From: Pseudomonadota bacterium
GTDB taxonomy: Bacteria; Pseudomonadota; Alphaproteobacteria; Rhizobiales; Xanthobacteraceae
Direction: 5' to 3'
Assembly (NCBI GenBank): GCA_023386885.1
Contig: JAEWIX010000025.1
Coordinates: 124,001 to 188,000, forward strand
DNA length: 64,000 nt
Shown here: piece after piece, positions 8,657 through 15,562 of the stretch
Position numbering within the stretch: position 1 is the stretch's first letter
Layout of the letters: the number at the start of each line of letters is the position of its first letter
The notes under the pieces: model-generated
Told to the model about the DNA's origin: nothing
The model's database searches: none
What the model saw: only the letters and a program-made list of their open reading frames with translations
Made by a program: the position numbers and the translations under genes

Positions 8657-9865
8657 TCAGTTCTTCTTCACCAGCGGGCACTCGCTTTCCGACAGCGGAC
8701 GGAAGGCTTCATTGCCCGGAATCTTGGTGAGAACCTCGTAATAGTCGTAAGGCTTCTTCGACTGCTCCGGCGACTTCACCTTCACCAGATACATGTCGTG
8801 CAGCACGCGGCCGTCGGCACGGATCTCGACATCCTTGTTGTAGATATCGTTGACGCGCAACTCGTGCATCTTCTTGGCGACGACTTCGGAATCCGTGGTG
8901 CCGGCTTCCTTCACCGCGCGCAGGAAGTGAGTAACGCCGCTATAGACGCCCATGTTCACCATGGTCGGCATCCGACCGCCCATCTGCTTGCCGAACTTCT
9001 CGGAGAACGCGCGGGTCTGGTCGTTGAGGTCCCAGTAATAAGACGTGGTCAGGATAAGGCCCTGCGCCACCTTGAGGCCGAGCGCGTGCACGTCGCTGAT
9101 GAACACCAGCAGACCGGCGAAGTTCTGCCCACCCTGCACGATGCCGAATTCAGCACCCTGCTTCAGCGAGTTGACGGTGTCGGTGCCGGCATTGGCGAGG
9201 CCGATGATCTTGGCCTTCGAGGCCTGCGCCTGCAACAGGTACGACGAGAAGTCAGAGCTGTTGAGCGGATGCTTGACCGAACCCACCACCTTGCCGCCGG
9301 CTTCCTCGACGAAACGCGACACGTCGCGTTGCAGACTGTGGCCGAAAGCGTAGTCGGCGGTGAGGAAGAACCAGCTATCGCCGCCCTGCTTCACGATCGC
9401 CTTGCCGGTGCCGTTGGCCAGCGCATAGGTATCATAATTGAAGTGGAACGTGGTCGGCGAACATGCCGCGCCGGTGAAGTTGGTCGCCGCGGGGCCGGAC
9501 ACGATGAAGATTTTCTTCGCCGCCTTGGCGACTTCATTCATGGCGAGGCCCGCCGCCGACGACGCGCCGTCCGCCAGCAGATCGACCTTGTCGACATCGA
9601 TCAGCTTGCGCGTCAGCGACGCCGCGATGTCGGGCTTGTTCTGGTGATCGAGCACCATCACCTCAATCTTGCGGCCCAGCACCTCGCCGCCAAAGGCTTC
9701 CGCCGCGAGACGTGCCGCGACACCGGAGCCGGGACCGCCGGCCTCCATGTAAACACCGCCCTGGTCGTTGACGACCGCGATCTTGATCGGCGGCTTTTCC
9801 TGAGCCTGAGCGACTGAGCCCAGACAAGCTATCGCCATTGCAGCAATCGATAGTGATTTCAGCAT
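8657..9865 (-). CDS. Periplasmic substrate-binding protein of a branched-chain-amino-acid-type ABC importer (Peripla_BP_6)
   Basis: The protein has 402 residues. The N-terminus 'MLKSLSIAAMAIACLGSVAQ' is a Sec signal peptide with likely cleavage after 'AQA'. The mature part has the LivK-like fold: 'IKIAVVNDQGGVYMEAGGP', 'VLDHQNKPDIAASLTRKLID', 'FFLTADYAFGHSLQRDV' and 'NFAGLLVFISDVHALGL'. This subgroup commonly binds aromatic acids or other carboxylates rather than amino acids. No permease or ATPase genes accompany it here, so it must use a transporter encoded elsewhere or act as a substrate sensor. Confidence 0.92.
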   Translation of the reverse strand: MLKSLSIAAMAIACLGSVAQAQEKPPIKIAVVNDQGGVYMEAGGPGSGVAARLAAEAFGGEVLGRKIEVMVLDHQNKPDIAASLTRKLIDVDKVDLLADGASSAAGLAMNEVAKAAKKIFIVSGPAATNFTGAACSPTTFHFNYDTYALANGTGKAIVKQGGDSWFFLTADYAFGHSLQRDVSRFVEEAGGKVVGSVKHPLNSSDFSSYLLQAQASKAKIIGLANAGTDTVNSLKQGAEFGIVQGGQNFAGLLVFISDVHALGLKVAQGLILTTSYYWDLNDQTRAFSEKFGKQMGGRMPTMVNMGVYSGVTHFLRAVKEAGTTDSEVVAKKMHELRVNDIYNKDVEIRADGRVLHDMYLVKVKSPEQSKKPYDYYEVLTKIPGNEAFRPLSESECPLVKKN

Positions 9866-9908
9866 CGTCCTCTCTCCCTCCCTGCCACGTTCGGTGGCGT
9901 TGAAAACA

Positions 9909-10778
9909 TCACGTCGCCTGCCGCCGCTGCGCGATCGCCTCGATCTTTTGCAGCACCGGTTTCAGATAGCTGATGAAAGTCTGCGGATCCTCGCTCATCG
10001 GGAAATGACCAAGCCCCTTCATGATGGTGGCTTCCGCACCCGCCACGGAGTTGGCGACGGCCATCGTTTCCTCCGGCGTGCACGAGTAGTCGTACTCGCC
10101 CGACAGCAGGAACAGCGGACAGCGCGCGGTATCGATCCGCGCGACCCGATCGCGGATGTCGCCATCGAGTTTGTAAAAATAGAGGTCACCCTTGAAGACG
10201 CCGGGACCGCCCTGCATGTAGTGCCACAGCGTTTCCCAGCGCTCCTTTTCCGGCGCGCGCGGGCCGACCAGGCCGGACACGATGGCAGCGCAGACCTCGC
10301 CGCCATGCACGTCGGCGCGATGCAAAAAATTGAGATCGTAGTACGGATCGACGTGTGCGCCGGCTTGCAGGCCGACGATGCCGCGAAATCGCTCCGGATA
10401 CTCCAGCGCCAGGTGCAGCACGATGCGACCGCCGATCGAACAGCCCATCACGATGGGACGGTCCAATTGCAGCGCGTCCATCACCGCGAGGATCATTGCA
10501 GTGTAATCCTGCGAGGTGAGCCTGTATTCCTCGTCGTGCCAACCGGCCGGCGGCGACGACTTGCCATGCCACGGCATGTCGAAGGCGATAACGCGGTGGT
10601 TCGCGGTGATATCAGGATCGTTCATCAACCCGCGATACTGCCGACCATCGGCGCCGGCGGTGTGCAGGCACAGCAGCGGCACGCCCTGCCCGGCTTCCTC
10701 GACATAGAGACGATGCGGCCTGCCGAGCAGCGTCAGGTTCAGATAGCGGCCGATGACGGGTTCGAACGCGGCGCTCAT
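9909..10778 (-). CDS. Alpha/beta hydrolase (MhpC-like), copy A
   Basis: The protein has 289 residues. It carries 'LLCLHTAGADGRQYRGL', the nucleophile elbow 'VMGCSIGGRIVLHLALE', 'LLSGEYDYSCTPEETM' and the catalytic His in 'GLGHFPMSEDP'. It matches the hydrolase at 326-1183 nearly end to end, including 'HRADVHGGEVCAAIVSGL' versus 'NRPDVHGGEVCAALVSGL'. The start ATG at 10778 overlaps the small partner's stop by ATGA. Two retained copies in one cluster suggest two related substrates or dosage; the reaction is not identified. Confidence 0.86.
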   Translation of the reverse strand: MSAAFEPVIGRYLNLTLLGRPHRLYVEEAGQGVPLLCLHTAGADGRQYRGLMNDPDITANHRVIAFDMPWHGKSSPPAGWHDEEYRLTSQDYTAMILAVMDALQLDRPIVMGCSIGGRIVLHLALEYPERFRGIVGLQAGAHVDPYYDLNFLHRADVHGGEVCAAIVSGLVGPRAPEKERWETLWHYMQGGPGVFKGDLYFYKLDGDIRDRVARIDTARCPLFLLSGEYDYSCTPEETMAVANSVAGAEATIMKGLGHFPMSEDPQTFISYLKPVLQKIEAIAQRRQAT

Positions 10779-11155
10779 GCGGCCATCTCCTGCGCGCGCA
10801 GCTTGGCCAGCACGTCCTTGAAGTAACGCAGGTAAGCCATGAAGACTTTCAGGTCACCTTCGGCCTTCAGCGCGCGGCGCTTGATCAGCGCCATCAGGTC
10901 GTGATGACCGGGCGGCGGATTGGCGCTCCAGAACGTCTGCCATTCGGTTTCCGATGCGCGCAGTGCGAATGACCACGACGGCATCACAAACGGTCCGCGC
11001 TCGACGGAGACGATTTTTCCGTCCTGCACGCCGATCAGCCATTGCGTCTCGCCGACTTCGAGTAGGAAGCGTGTCGCAAGGAAGCGGCCGCGCCGCACCA
11101 GCGGCGCATCGGCATTGACCCGTTCAGGCAGTTTTTCGATCGCAACCACGGTCAT
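10775..11155 (-). CDS. Small SCP2-like protein, partner of hydrolase copy A
   Basis: This 126-residue protein shows 'RGRFLATRFLLEVGETQWLI', 'VQDGKIVSVERGPFVMPS', 'WQTFWSANPPPGHHDLMALI' and 'GDLKVFMAYLRYFKDVLAK', a pattern like the SCP2 lipid-carrier fold. It resembles the product of 1180-1623 throughout. It begins two bases after the acyl-CoA synthetase stop and overlaps the hydrolase start, so the three are probably translated together. A carrier role for a hydrophobic acyl intermediate is inferred, and the fold assignment needs profile confirmation. Confidence 0.62.
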   Translation of the reverse strand: MTVVAIEKLPERVNADAPLVRRGRFLATRFLLEVGETQWLIGVQDGKIVSVERGPFVMPSWSFALRASETEWQTFWSANPPPGHHDLMALIKRRALKAEGDLKVFMAYLRYFKDVLAKLRAQEMAA

Positions 11156-11156
11156 G

Positions 11157-13253
11157 TCACGCCAGCCTCACCAATGCATCGAGCGCCACCACGCCTTCGC
11201 CCTCACGCCGGACCAGCAGCGGATTGATCTCGGCGTCGACAACGTCGTGCTCCTCGTCGAGCGCAAGTTGCGACAGCGCGACGATGGCGTGCGCGACGCC
11301 TTCGAGATCACCGTTCGGGCGGCCGCGAAAACCTTGCAACGTTTTCACGATGGCCAGTTCGGAAATCATTTCGCGCGCGGTTTCCAGCGTCACCGGCGCA
11401 AGGCGAATGCTGCGATCGCGATAGATCTCCGTGTAGATGCCGCCGGCCGCGAGCAGCACCACCGGGCCGGCATCGGCATCCTTGCGATAGCCCAGCAACA
11501 ACTCGCCGAACCCCGACAGCATCGGCTGCACGATCACTTGCGACGCATCAGTCTCCGGTGCGGCCTTACGCACCGATGTAGCAATTGACGCCATCGCGGC
11601 CTTGACGCCAGCTTCATCGCGGACATTCAAGACCACGCCGCCGACATCGCTCTTGTGTGCAATCGTATCGGACAACAGCTTCACCACCACCGGGTACTCA
11701 AACGGCAGATCGATCGTAGTCGCATCGACGGACAACACCACCGACGATGCGTGCGGCAAGCCGACGCGCGCGAACAGAGCATAGGCGCCGTGTTCATTCA
11801 ACTGCGCCGATTTGTTGCGCCTGACAGAACGTGTGATACTAACCGGCGCAACCGCAACACGGCGCGCAAACGCGGCAGCGATGGCATCGGCGCAGGCTTC
11901 CGGTGTTCTGAAATTCGGAACATTCGCATGCGACAACATCGCCAGCGCTTCGGGCGCATCGGGCGCGAGGAACGAGACTAACGGCTTGTTAGTTGATGCG
12001 CTTTCGATGACCGGCCTTACCGCGAGTTCGGGCCGGAAGCGCGCCGACGATCCGGTGACTGCGACGATCAGATCAAACTCCGGCGCCGACAGCATCACGT
12101 CAAGCGCCGCCTTCATCACGTCGGGCCGCGTGCCGGCCATGGTGAGATCGACCAGCACGCCGCGCTCGACGCTGACGCCAGCGCTCTGCAACCGCGCGAA
12201 GGTGTCGTCGCTCGGGCGCGTCACATCGACGCCACGCAACGCAAGGCCGTCCACAACCATCGCCGCGCCGCCGCCGGTGGTGGTCACCACGCCGACGCGC
12301 GGCGCGCGGCCACGCACCGTGCCCGCCGGAACGCGACCGAGCAGCGGAAGGGTTTCCAGCAACGCTTCGAAATTTTCGACGCGCGCGATGCCGCAATCAG
12401 AAAGGAAGGCACCTGCGATGTCGTCTTCGCCCGCGAGCGCGCCGGTATGCGACAGCGCCAGTTCCGCGCCCTGCTGCGAGCGGCCGAGCTTGTAGGCCAC
12501 CACCGGCTTGCCGCGCTCCGCCGCCGCCACCGCAAAGCGGCGCAGATCGTCGGCATGACGCAGGCTTTCGAGAAACAGCATGTAGCCGGTCACCGCCGGA
12601 TCATCGAGCGTCATCGCGCAGATTTCGCCGAGCGTCAGATCGATTTCGTTGCCTACCGAAACCAAGCCGGCGAAGCCGACCGAGCGTGCTTTGCCGCGCG
12701 ACACCAGCGCGCCCAGCATACTGCCACTATGCGAAGCGACGAACACGCCGCCGCTCGGCAGGTTCGGCTCCGCAAACGCGGCGTTGGCGGTCAGCAAGGC
12801 TTTCGCATGGAAATTGACGACACCGATGCTTGAGGGGCCGAGAAGACGGATGCCTGTCTCAGCGACGATCTTTTTCAGCGCATCGACGCGCTGCAAACCT
12901 TCGTGGCCGGCCTCGGCAAAACCCGTCGCCAGAATGGTCGCGACCCTGACGCCGCGCGCCGCGCAATCACGCACCGCATCGAGAACGCCTTCGGCGCCGG
13001 CGAGAATGAAGGCGTGATCGGGCGCCTCCGGCAACGCCGCGAGTGACGGCCACGCCCGTTCGCCGAGCACGGTGTCGCGCCGCGCGTTGATCGGATAGAT
13101 CGTGCCGGCATACCCGGCCTGCCGCAGAAATTGCAACGGTCGCGCCGCCACCTTCGAGGGATCAGCCGACGCGCCGACGATCGCAATGCTGCGCGGCGCA
13201 AGCAGCGCCCGCGACAACACCGGCGACGGCGAGAGCGTTCTACTCTGCGGCAC
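11157..13253 (-). CDS. Acyl-CoA synthetase, NDP-forming (acetate-CoA ligase family, fused alpha-beta subunits)
   Basis: The protein has about 698 residues from a GTG at 13253, which has GAAAGG 9 bases upstream and overlaps the dehydrogenase stop by 14 bases; a GTG at 13220 is an alternative. Domains in order are a CoA-binding Rossmann part ('RSIAIVGASADPSKVAARPL'), succinyl-CoA-ligase-like segments with the phosphorylated His in 'LALSHTGALAGED', and a C-terminal ATP-grasp part ('YPVVVKLLSDTIAHKSDVGG', 'DAEINPLLVRREGEGVVALD'). It activates a carboxylic acid to its CoA thioester with release of ADP. Beside an acyl-CoA dehydrogenase, it probably activates the pathway's acid for beta-oxidation-like steps. 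Confidence 0.9.
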   Translation of the reverse strand: MPQSRTLSPSPVLSRALLAPRSIAIVGASADPSKVAARPLQFLRQAGYAGTIYPINARRDTVLGERAWPSLAALPEAPDHAFILAGAEGVLDAVRDCAARGVRVATILATGFAEAGHEGLQRVDALKKIVAETGIRLLGPSSIGVVNFHAKALLTANAAFAEPNLPSGGVFVASHSGSMLGALVSRGKARSVGFAGLVSVGNEIDLTLGEICAMTLDDPAVTGYMLFLESLRHADDLRRFAVAAAERGKPVVAYKLGRSQQGAELALSHTGALAGEDDIAGAFLSDCGIARVENFEALLETLPLLGRVPAGTVRGRAPRVGVVTTTGGGAAMVVDGLALRGVDVTRPSDDTFARLQSAGVSVERGVLVDLTMAGTRPDVMKAALDVMLSAPEFDLIVAVTGSSARFRPELAVRPVIESASTNKPLVSFLAPDAPEALAMLSHANVPNFRTPEACADAIAAAFARRVAVAPVSITRSVRRNKSAQLNEHGAYALFARVGLPHASSVVLSVDATTIDLPFEYPVVVKLLSDTIAHKSDVGGVVLNVRDEAGVKAAMASIATSVRKAAPETDASQVIVQPMLSGFGELLLGYRKDADAGPVVLLAAGGIYTEIYRDRSIRLAPVTLETAREMISELAIVKTLQGFRGRPNGDLEGVAHAIVALSQLALDEEHDVVDAEINPLLVRREGEGVVALDALVRLA

Positions 13254-14418
13254 GGGCCACGGCCTTTCGCTGATCGAACCGGCGCTCAAAGATATGTTCG
13301 GCAACACGGTTCTTGAGAATCTCGGTCGAGCCGCCGGCAATCATCCAGCCACGCGTCCGCCGCATGCAATATTCCGCCAGCGATTCCTGACTGTAGCCGG
13401 TGCCGCCCATCACCTGTACCGCATCGTTAGCGACATCGAAGCCGGCCTGATTGCAGGCGAGCTTCGCCAGCGCGGTATCGAACGCGGTCGGCAGGCCATC
13501 GGTGACGCTTGCCGCGCGATATAGCAGAAGCTGCGCGGATTCCAGCTTCAGCGCCATGTCCGCGAACTTCCATTGCAGGCCCTGGAATTCGCACAGCGGC
13601 CGTCCGAACTGCTCGCGCACCAGCGCGTGCTCGCGCGCGAGATTGAAGGCATAGCGGCCGAGCGCCAGCGCGCGCGAGGAATTGCCGAGCCGCTCGACAT
13701 TGAAGCCGGCGATCTGCTTCTTGAAGCCGCCGATACCGAGCAGCACGTTGGCCGCCGGAATACGGCAATTCTCGAAGTAAAGTTGGCACCACTCCTCGCC
13801 ACTCATGAACGGCGACGGCTTGCCGATGGTGAAGCCGGGCGTACCGCGCTCGATCAGTACTGAGCCGATGCCGTTCACACCGGGCGCAAAACGCACATAG
13901 ACCAGAAACACCGACGCGTCGGGACTGTGCGTGCCGAACACCTTGGTGCCGTTGATGATGTAGTGATCGCCGTCCTGCCGCGCCGAGGTTTTCAACTCGG
14001 TTACCGCCGAACCCGCGTCCGGTTCGCTCATGCCGAGGCTGATGACGCTACGCCCCGCCAACAAGTCCGGCAGAAAGCGCTGCTTCTGGTCGTCGCTGGC
14101 ATATTCCACGAAGGTGCGGATCGGCCCGAAGTTGCCGGCCTGCACAACGTCGGCGCTGCGCGGACACACCGAGGCGATGGCCTGAATCGCGATCACCGCA
14201 TCCATCAGGGTGCCGCCCTGTCCGCCGTCCTTCTCGTCAAAAGTGATGCCGAGCAGCCCCTGCTTCGCCAGTTTCTCGGCGACATCGAACGGAAAGCGCG
14301 GATCGTGCGCGCGCGCCAGCGCACCATCCGCCAGATGCGCTTCGGCGAACCGCCGCACCGACTCGGCAAACGCACGCTGTTCTTCGTTCAAATCGTCGAT
14401 CATACCCGGCAGGCTCAC
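13240..14418 (-). CDS. Acyl-CoA dehydrogenase
   Basis: The protein has 392 residues from a GTG at 14418, with an ATG at 14403 as alternative. Family signatures are 'ISLGMSEPDAGSAVTELKTS' (FAD and acyl contact), 'YIINGTKVFGTHSPDA' and 'QVMGGTGYSQESLAEYCMRR'. The usual catalytic Glu position near the C-terminus (Y-E-G-T) reads 'MIAGGSTEIL', without the Glu. A Glu at about residue 242 in 'GFNVERLGN' occupies the place used by isovaleryl-CoA dehydrogenase. It introduces a 2,3 double bond into an acyl-CoA with electrons passed to ETF. It is the promoter-proximal gene of the leftward operon, divergent from the LysR gene. Confidence 0.92.
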   Translation of the reverse strand: MSLPGMIDDLNEEQRAFAESVRRFAEAHLADGALARAHDPRFPFDVAEKLAKQGLLGITFDEKDGGQGGTLMDAVIAIQAIASVCPRSADVVQAGNFGPIRTFVEYASDDQKQRFLPDLLAGRSVISLGMSEPDAGSAVTELKTSARQDGDHYIINGTKVFGTHSPDASVFLVYVRFAPGVNGIGSVLIERGTPGFTIGKPSPFMSGEEWCQLYFENCRIPAANVLLGIGGFKKQIAGFNVERLGNSSRALALGRYAFNLAREHALVREQFGRPLCEFQGLQWKFADMALKLESAQLLLYRAASVTDGLPTAFDTALAKLACNQAGFDVANDAVQVMGGTGYSQESLAEYCMRRTRGWMIAGGSTEILKNRVAEHIFERRFDQRKAVARAAE

Positions 14419-14489
14419 GCTTCAATTTATCTTCGAGCGTTGTCCCGCGAAGCAGGTTTGACGCGCAACTACAGAAAGATTATTCATAT

Positions 14490-14505
14490 ATAAGTTTTTG
14501 TAATG
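14490..14505 (+). promoter_or_regulatory. Candidate LysR-regulator binding element in the divergent promoter
   Basis: The 16 bases read ATAAGTTTTTGTAATG and sit between the divergent acyl-CoA dehydrogenase and LysR genes, in an AT-rich patch that includes TTAT-N6-ATAA at 14480-14493. A 14/16 match in the opposite orientation lies at 15462-15477, upstream of the flavin monooxygenase. Its place next to a LysR gene suggests autoregulation and operon control by that protein. This is inferred from motif sharing. Confidence 0.45.
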
Positions 14506-14514
14506 GAGACCCCG

Positions 14515-15414
14515 ATGCGCGAAGCGATGCCGCCCTTGAATCCGCTTCATGTTTTCGAAATCACCGCGCGCCTCGGCAGTTTCACCAAGGCGGCGCAGAA
14601 GCTGCGCGTGACCCAGCCGGCGGTGAGCCGGCAGGTGCAGACGCTGGAGAACTATCTCGGCGTCCGGCTGTTCGAACGCGACAAGCAAGGCATCCGCCTC
14701 ACGTCGGTCGGCGAGCAGTTCCATCGGCAGATCTCGCCGGCATTTCAGATCATCGCCAGCGCCTCGGCCAATCTCACCGCGACACGGAAGATCGAGCCGC
14801 TCAACGTGCGCACCTACACCACGTTCGCGTCGAAGTGGCTGATTCATCGGCTGCCGTCGTTCTACGTGACGTATCCCAACATCAAGCTGAACATCAGCAA
14901 CGTCGTCGCGCCAGTCGACTTCGAGAAGGACAATGTCGACCTCGCCATTCAGTTCGGCAACGGCCAGTGGCGTGGCGCCGAGACGGAACTGCTGTTCAAG
15001 GACCTGATCCAGCCCGTGTGCAGCCCGAAGTTGCTGGCAAAGGCGCGGCTGGTGGAACTCGACGACTTGAAGAAGGTGCCAATGCTGCATTCGCATTATC
15101 GCCGCACCGACTGGCACGACTGGCTCGCCGCCGTGCATCGCACCGATCTGTTGTCCGAGGACGGCATCAGCTTCTCGACCTCGATCCTGACCTATCAGGC
15201 CGCGGTGGAAGGCGTCGGCGTCGCCATGGGGCAACTCCATCTGCTGCAGAACGAGTTGCGTGATGGAACCCTGGTGCCGCTGTTCAACGCGCCGTTCGAA
15301 CGGCGACTGGCGCATTACGTGGTGTGGCCAAAGAACCGGCCGCTCAACCGCAAGGGCCGCAGTTTTCTGAGTTGGCTGCGCAAGAGCGCGGCCGAATTCG
15401 CCAAGACGGCTTGA
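14515..15414 (+). CDS. LysR family transcriptional regulator (GcvA-like)
   Basis: The protein has 299 residues from the ATG at 14515, preceded by GGAG six bases upstream; an ATG at 14503 would add four residues but lacks a site. The N-terminal winged helix reads 'HVFEITARLGSFTKAAQKLR' and 'TQPAVSRQVQTLENYLGVRL', and the effector domain includes 'RTYTTFASKWLIHRLPSFY' and 'DLAIQFGNGQW', as in GcvA-type regulators. It is divergent from the 13-gene catabolic block and followed by the flavin monooxygenase. It is the obvious local activator; the co-inducer is unknown. Confidence 0.92.
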   Translation: MREAMPPLNPLHVFEITARLGSFTKAAQKLRVTQPAVSRQVQTLENYLGVRLFERDKQGIRLTSVGEQFHRQISPAFQIIASASANLTATRKIEPLNVRTYTTFASKWLIHRLPSFYVTYPNIKLNISNVVAPVDFEKDNVDLAIQFGNGQWRGAETELLFKDLIQPVCSPKLLAKARLVELDDLKKVPMLHSHYRRTDWHDWLAAVHRTDLLSEDGISFSTSILTYQAAVEGVGVAMGQLHLLQNELRDGTLVPLFNAPFERRLAHYVVWPKNRPLNRKGRSFLSWLRKSAAEFAKTA

Positions 15415-15461
15415 TCAAGGTCTTCGATAAAAATGGGCTGATGTCGACGATCTGCACATGT

Positions 15462-15477
15462 CATTACAAAATATTAT
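15462..15477 (-). promoter_or_regulatory. Second copy of the candidate LysR element, before the monooxygenase
   Basis: On the minus strand the bases read ATAATATTTTGTAATG and match 14 of 16 positions of the element at 14490-14505. It lies about 90 bases upstream of the monooxygenase ATG, a usual distance for LysR activation, in a 148-base AT-rich gap of otherwise GC-rich sequence. Common control of the monooxygenase and the leftward operon is inferred. Confidence 0.42.
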
Positions 15478-15562
15478 TGATGAATGACTTTCTGTTAGTT
15501 GAAACCATCCGCGTCATTCCGTTGGGTGGGATGAACCGAACAACGAGAATGGAAGGACCGCA

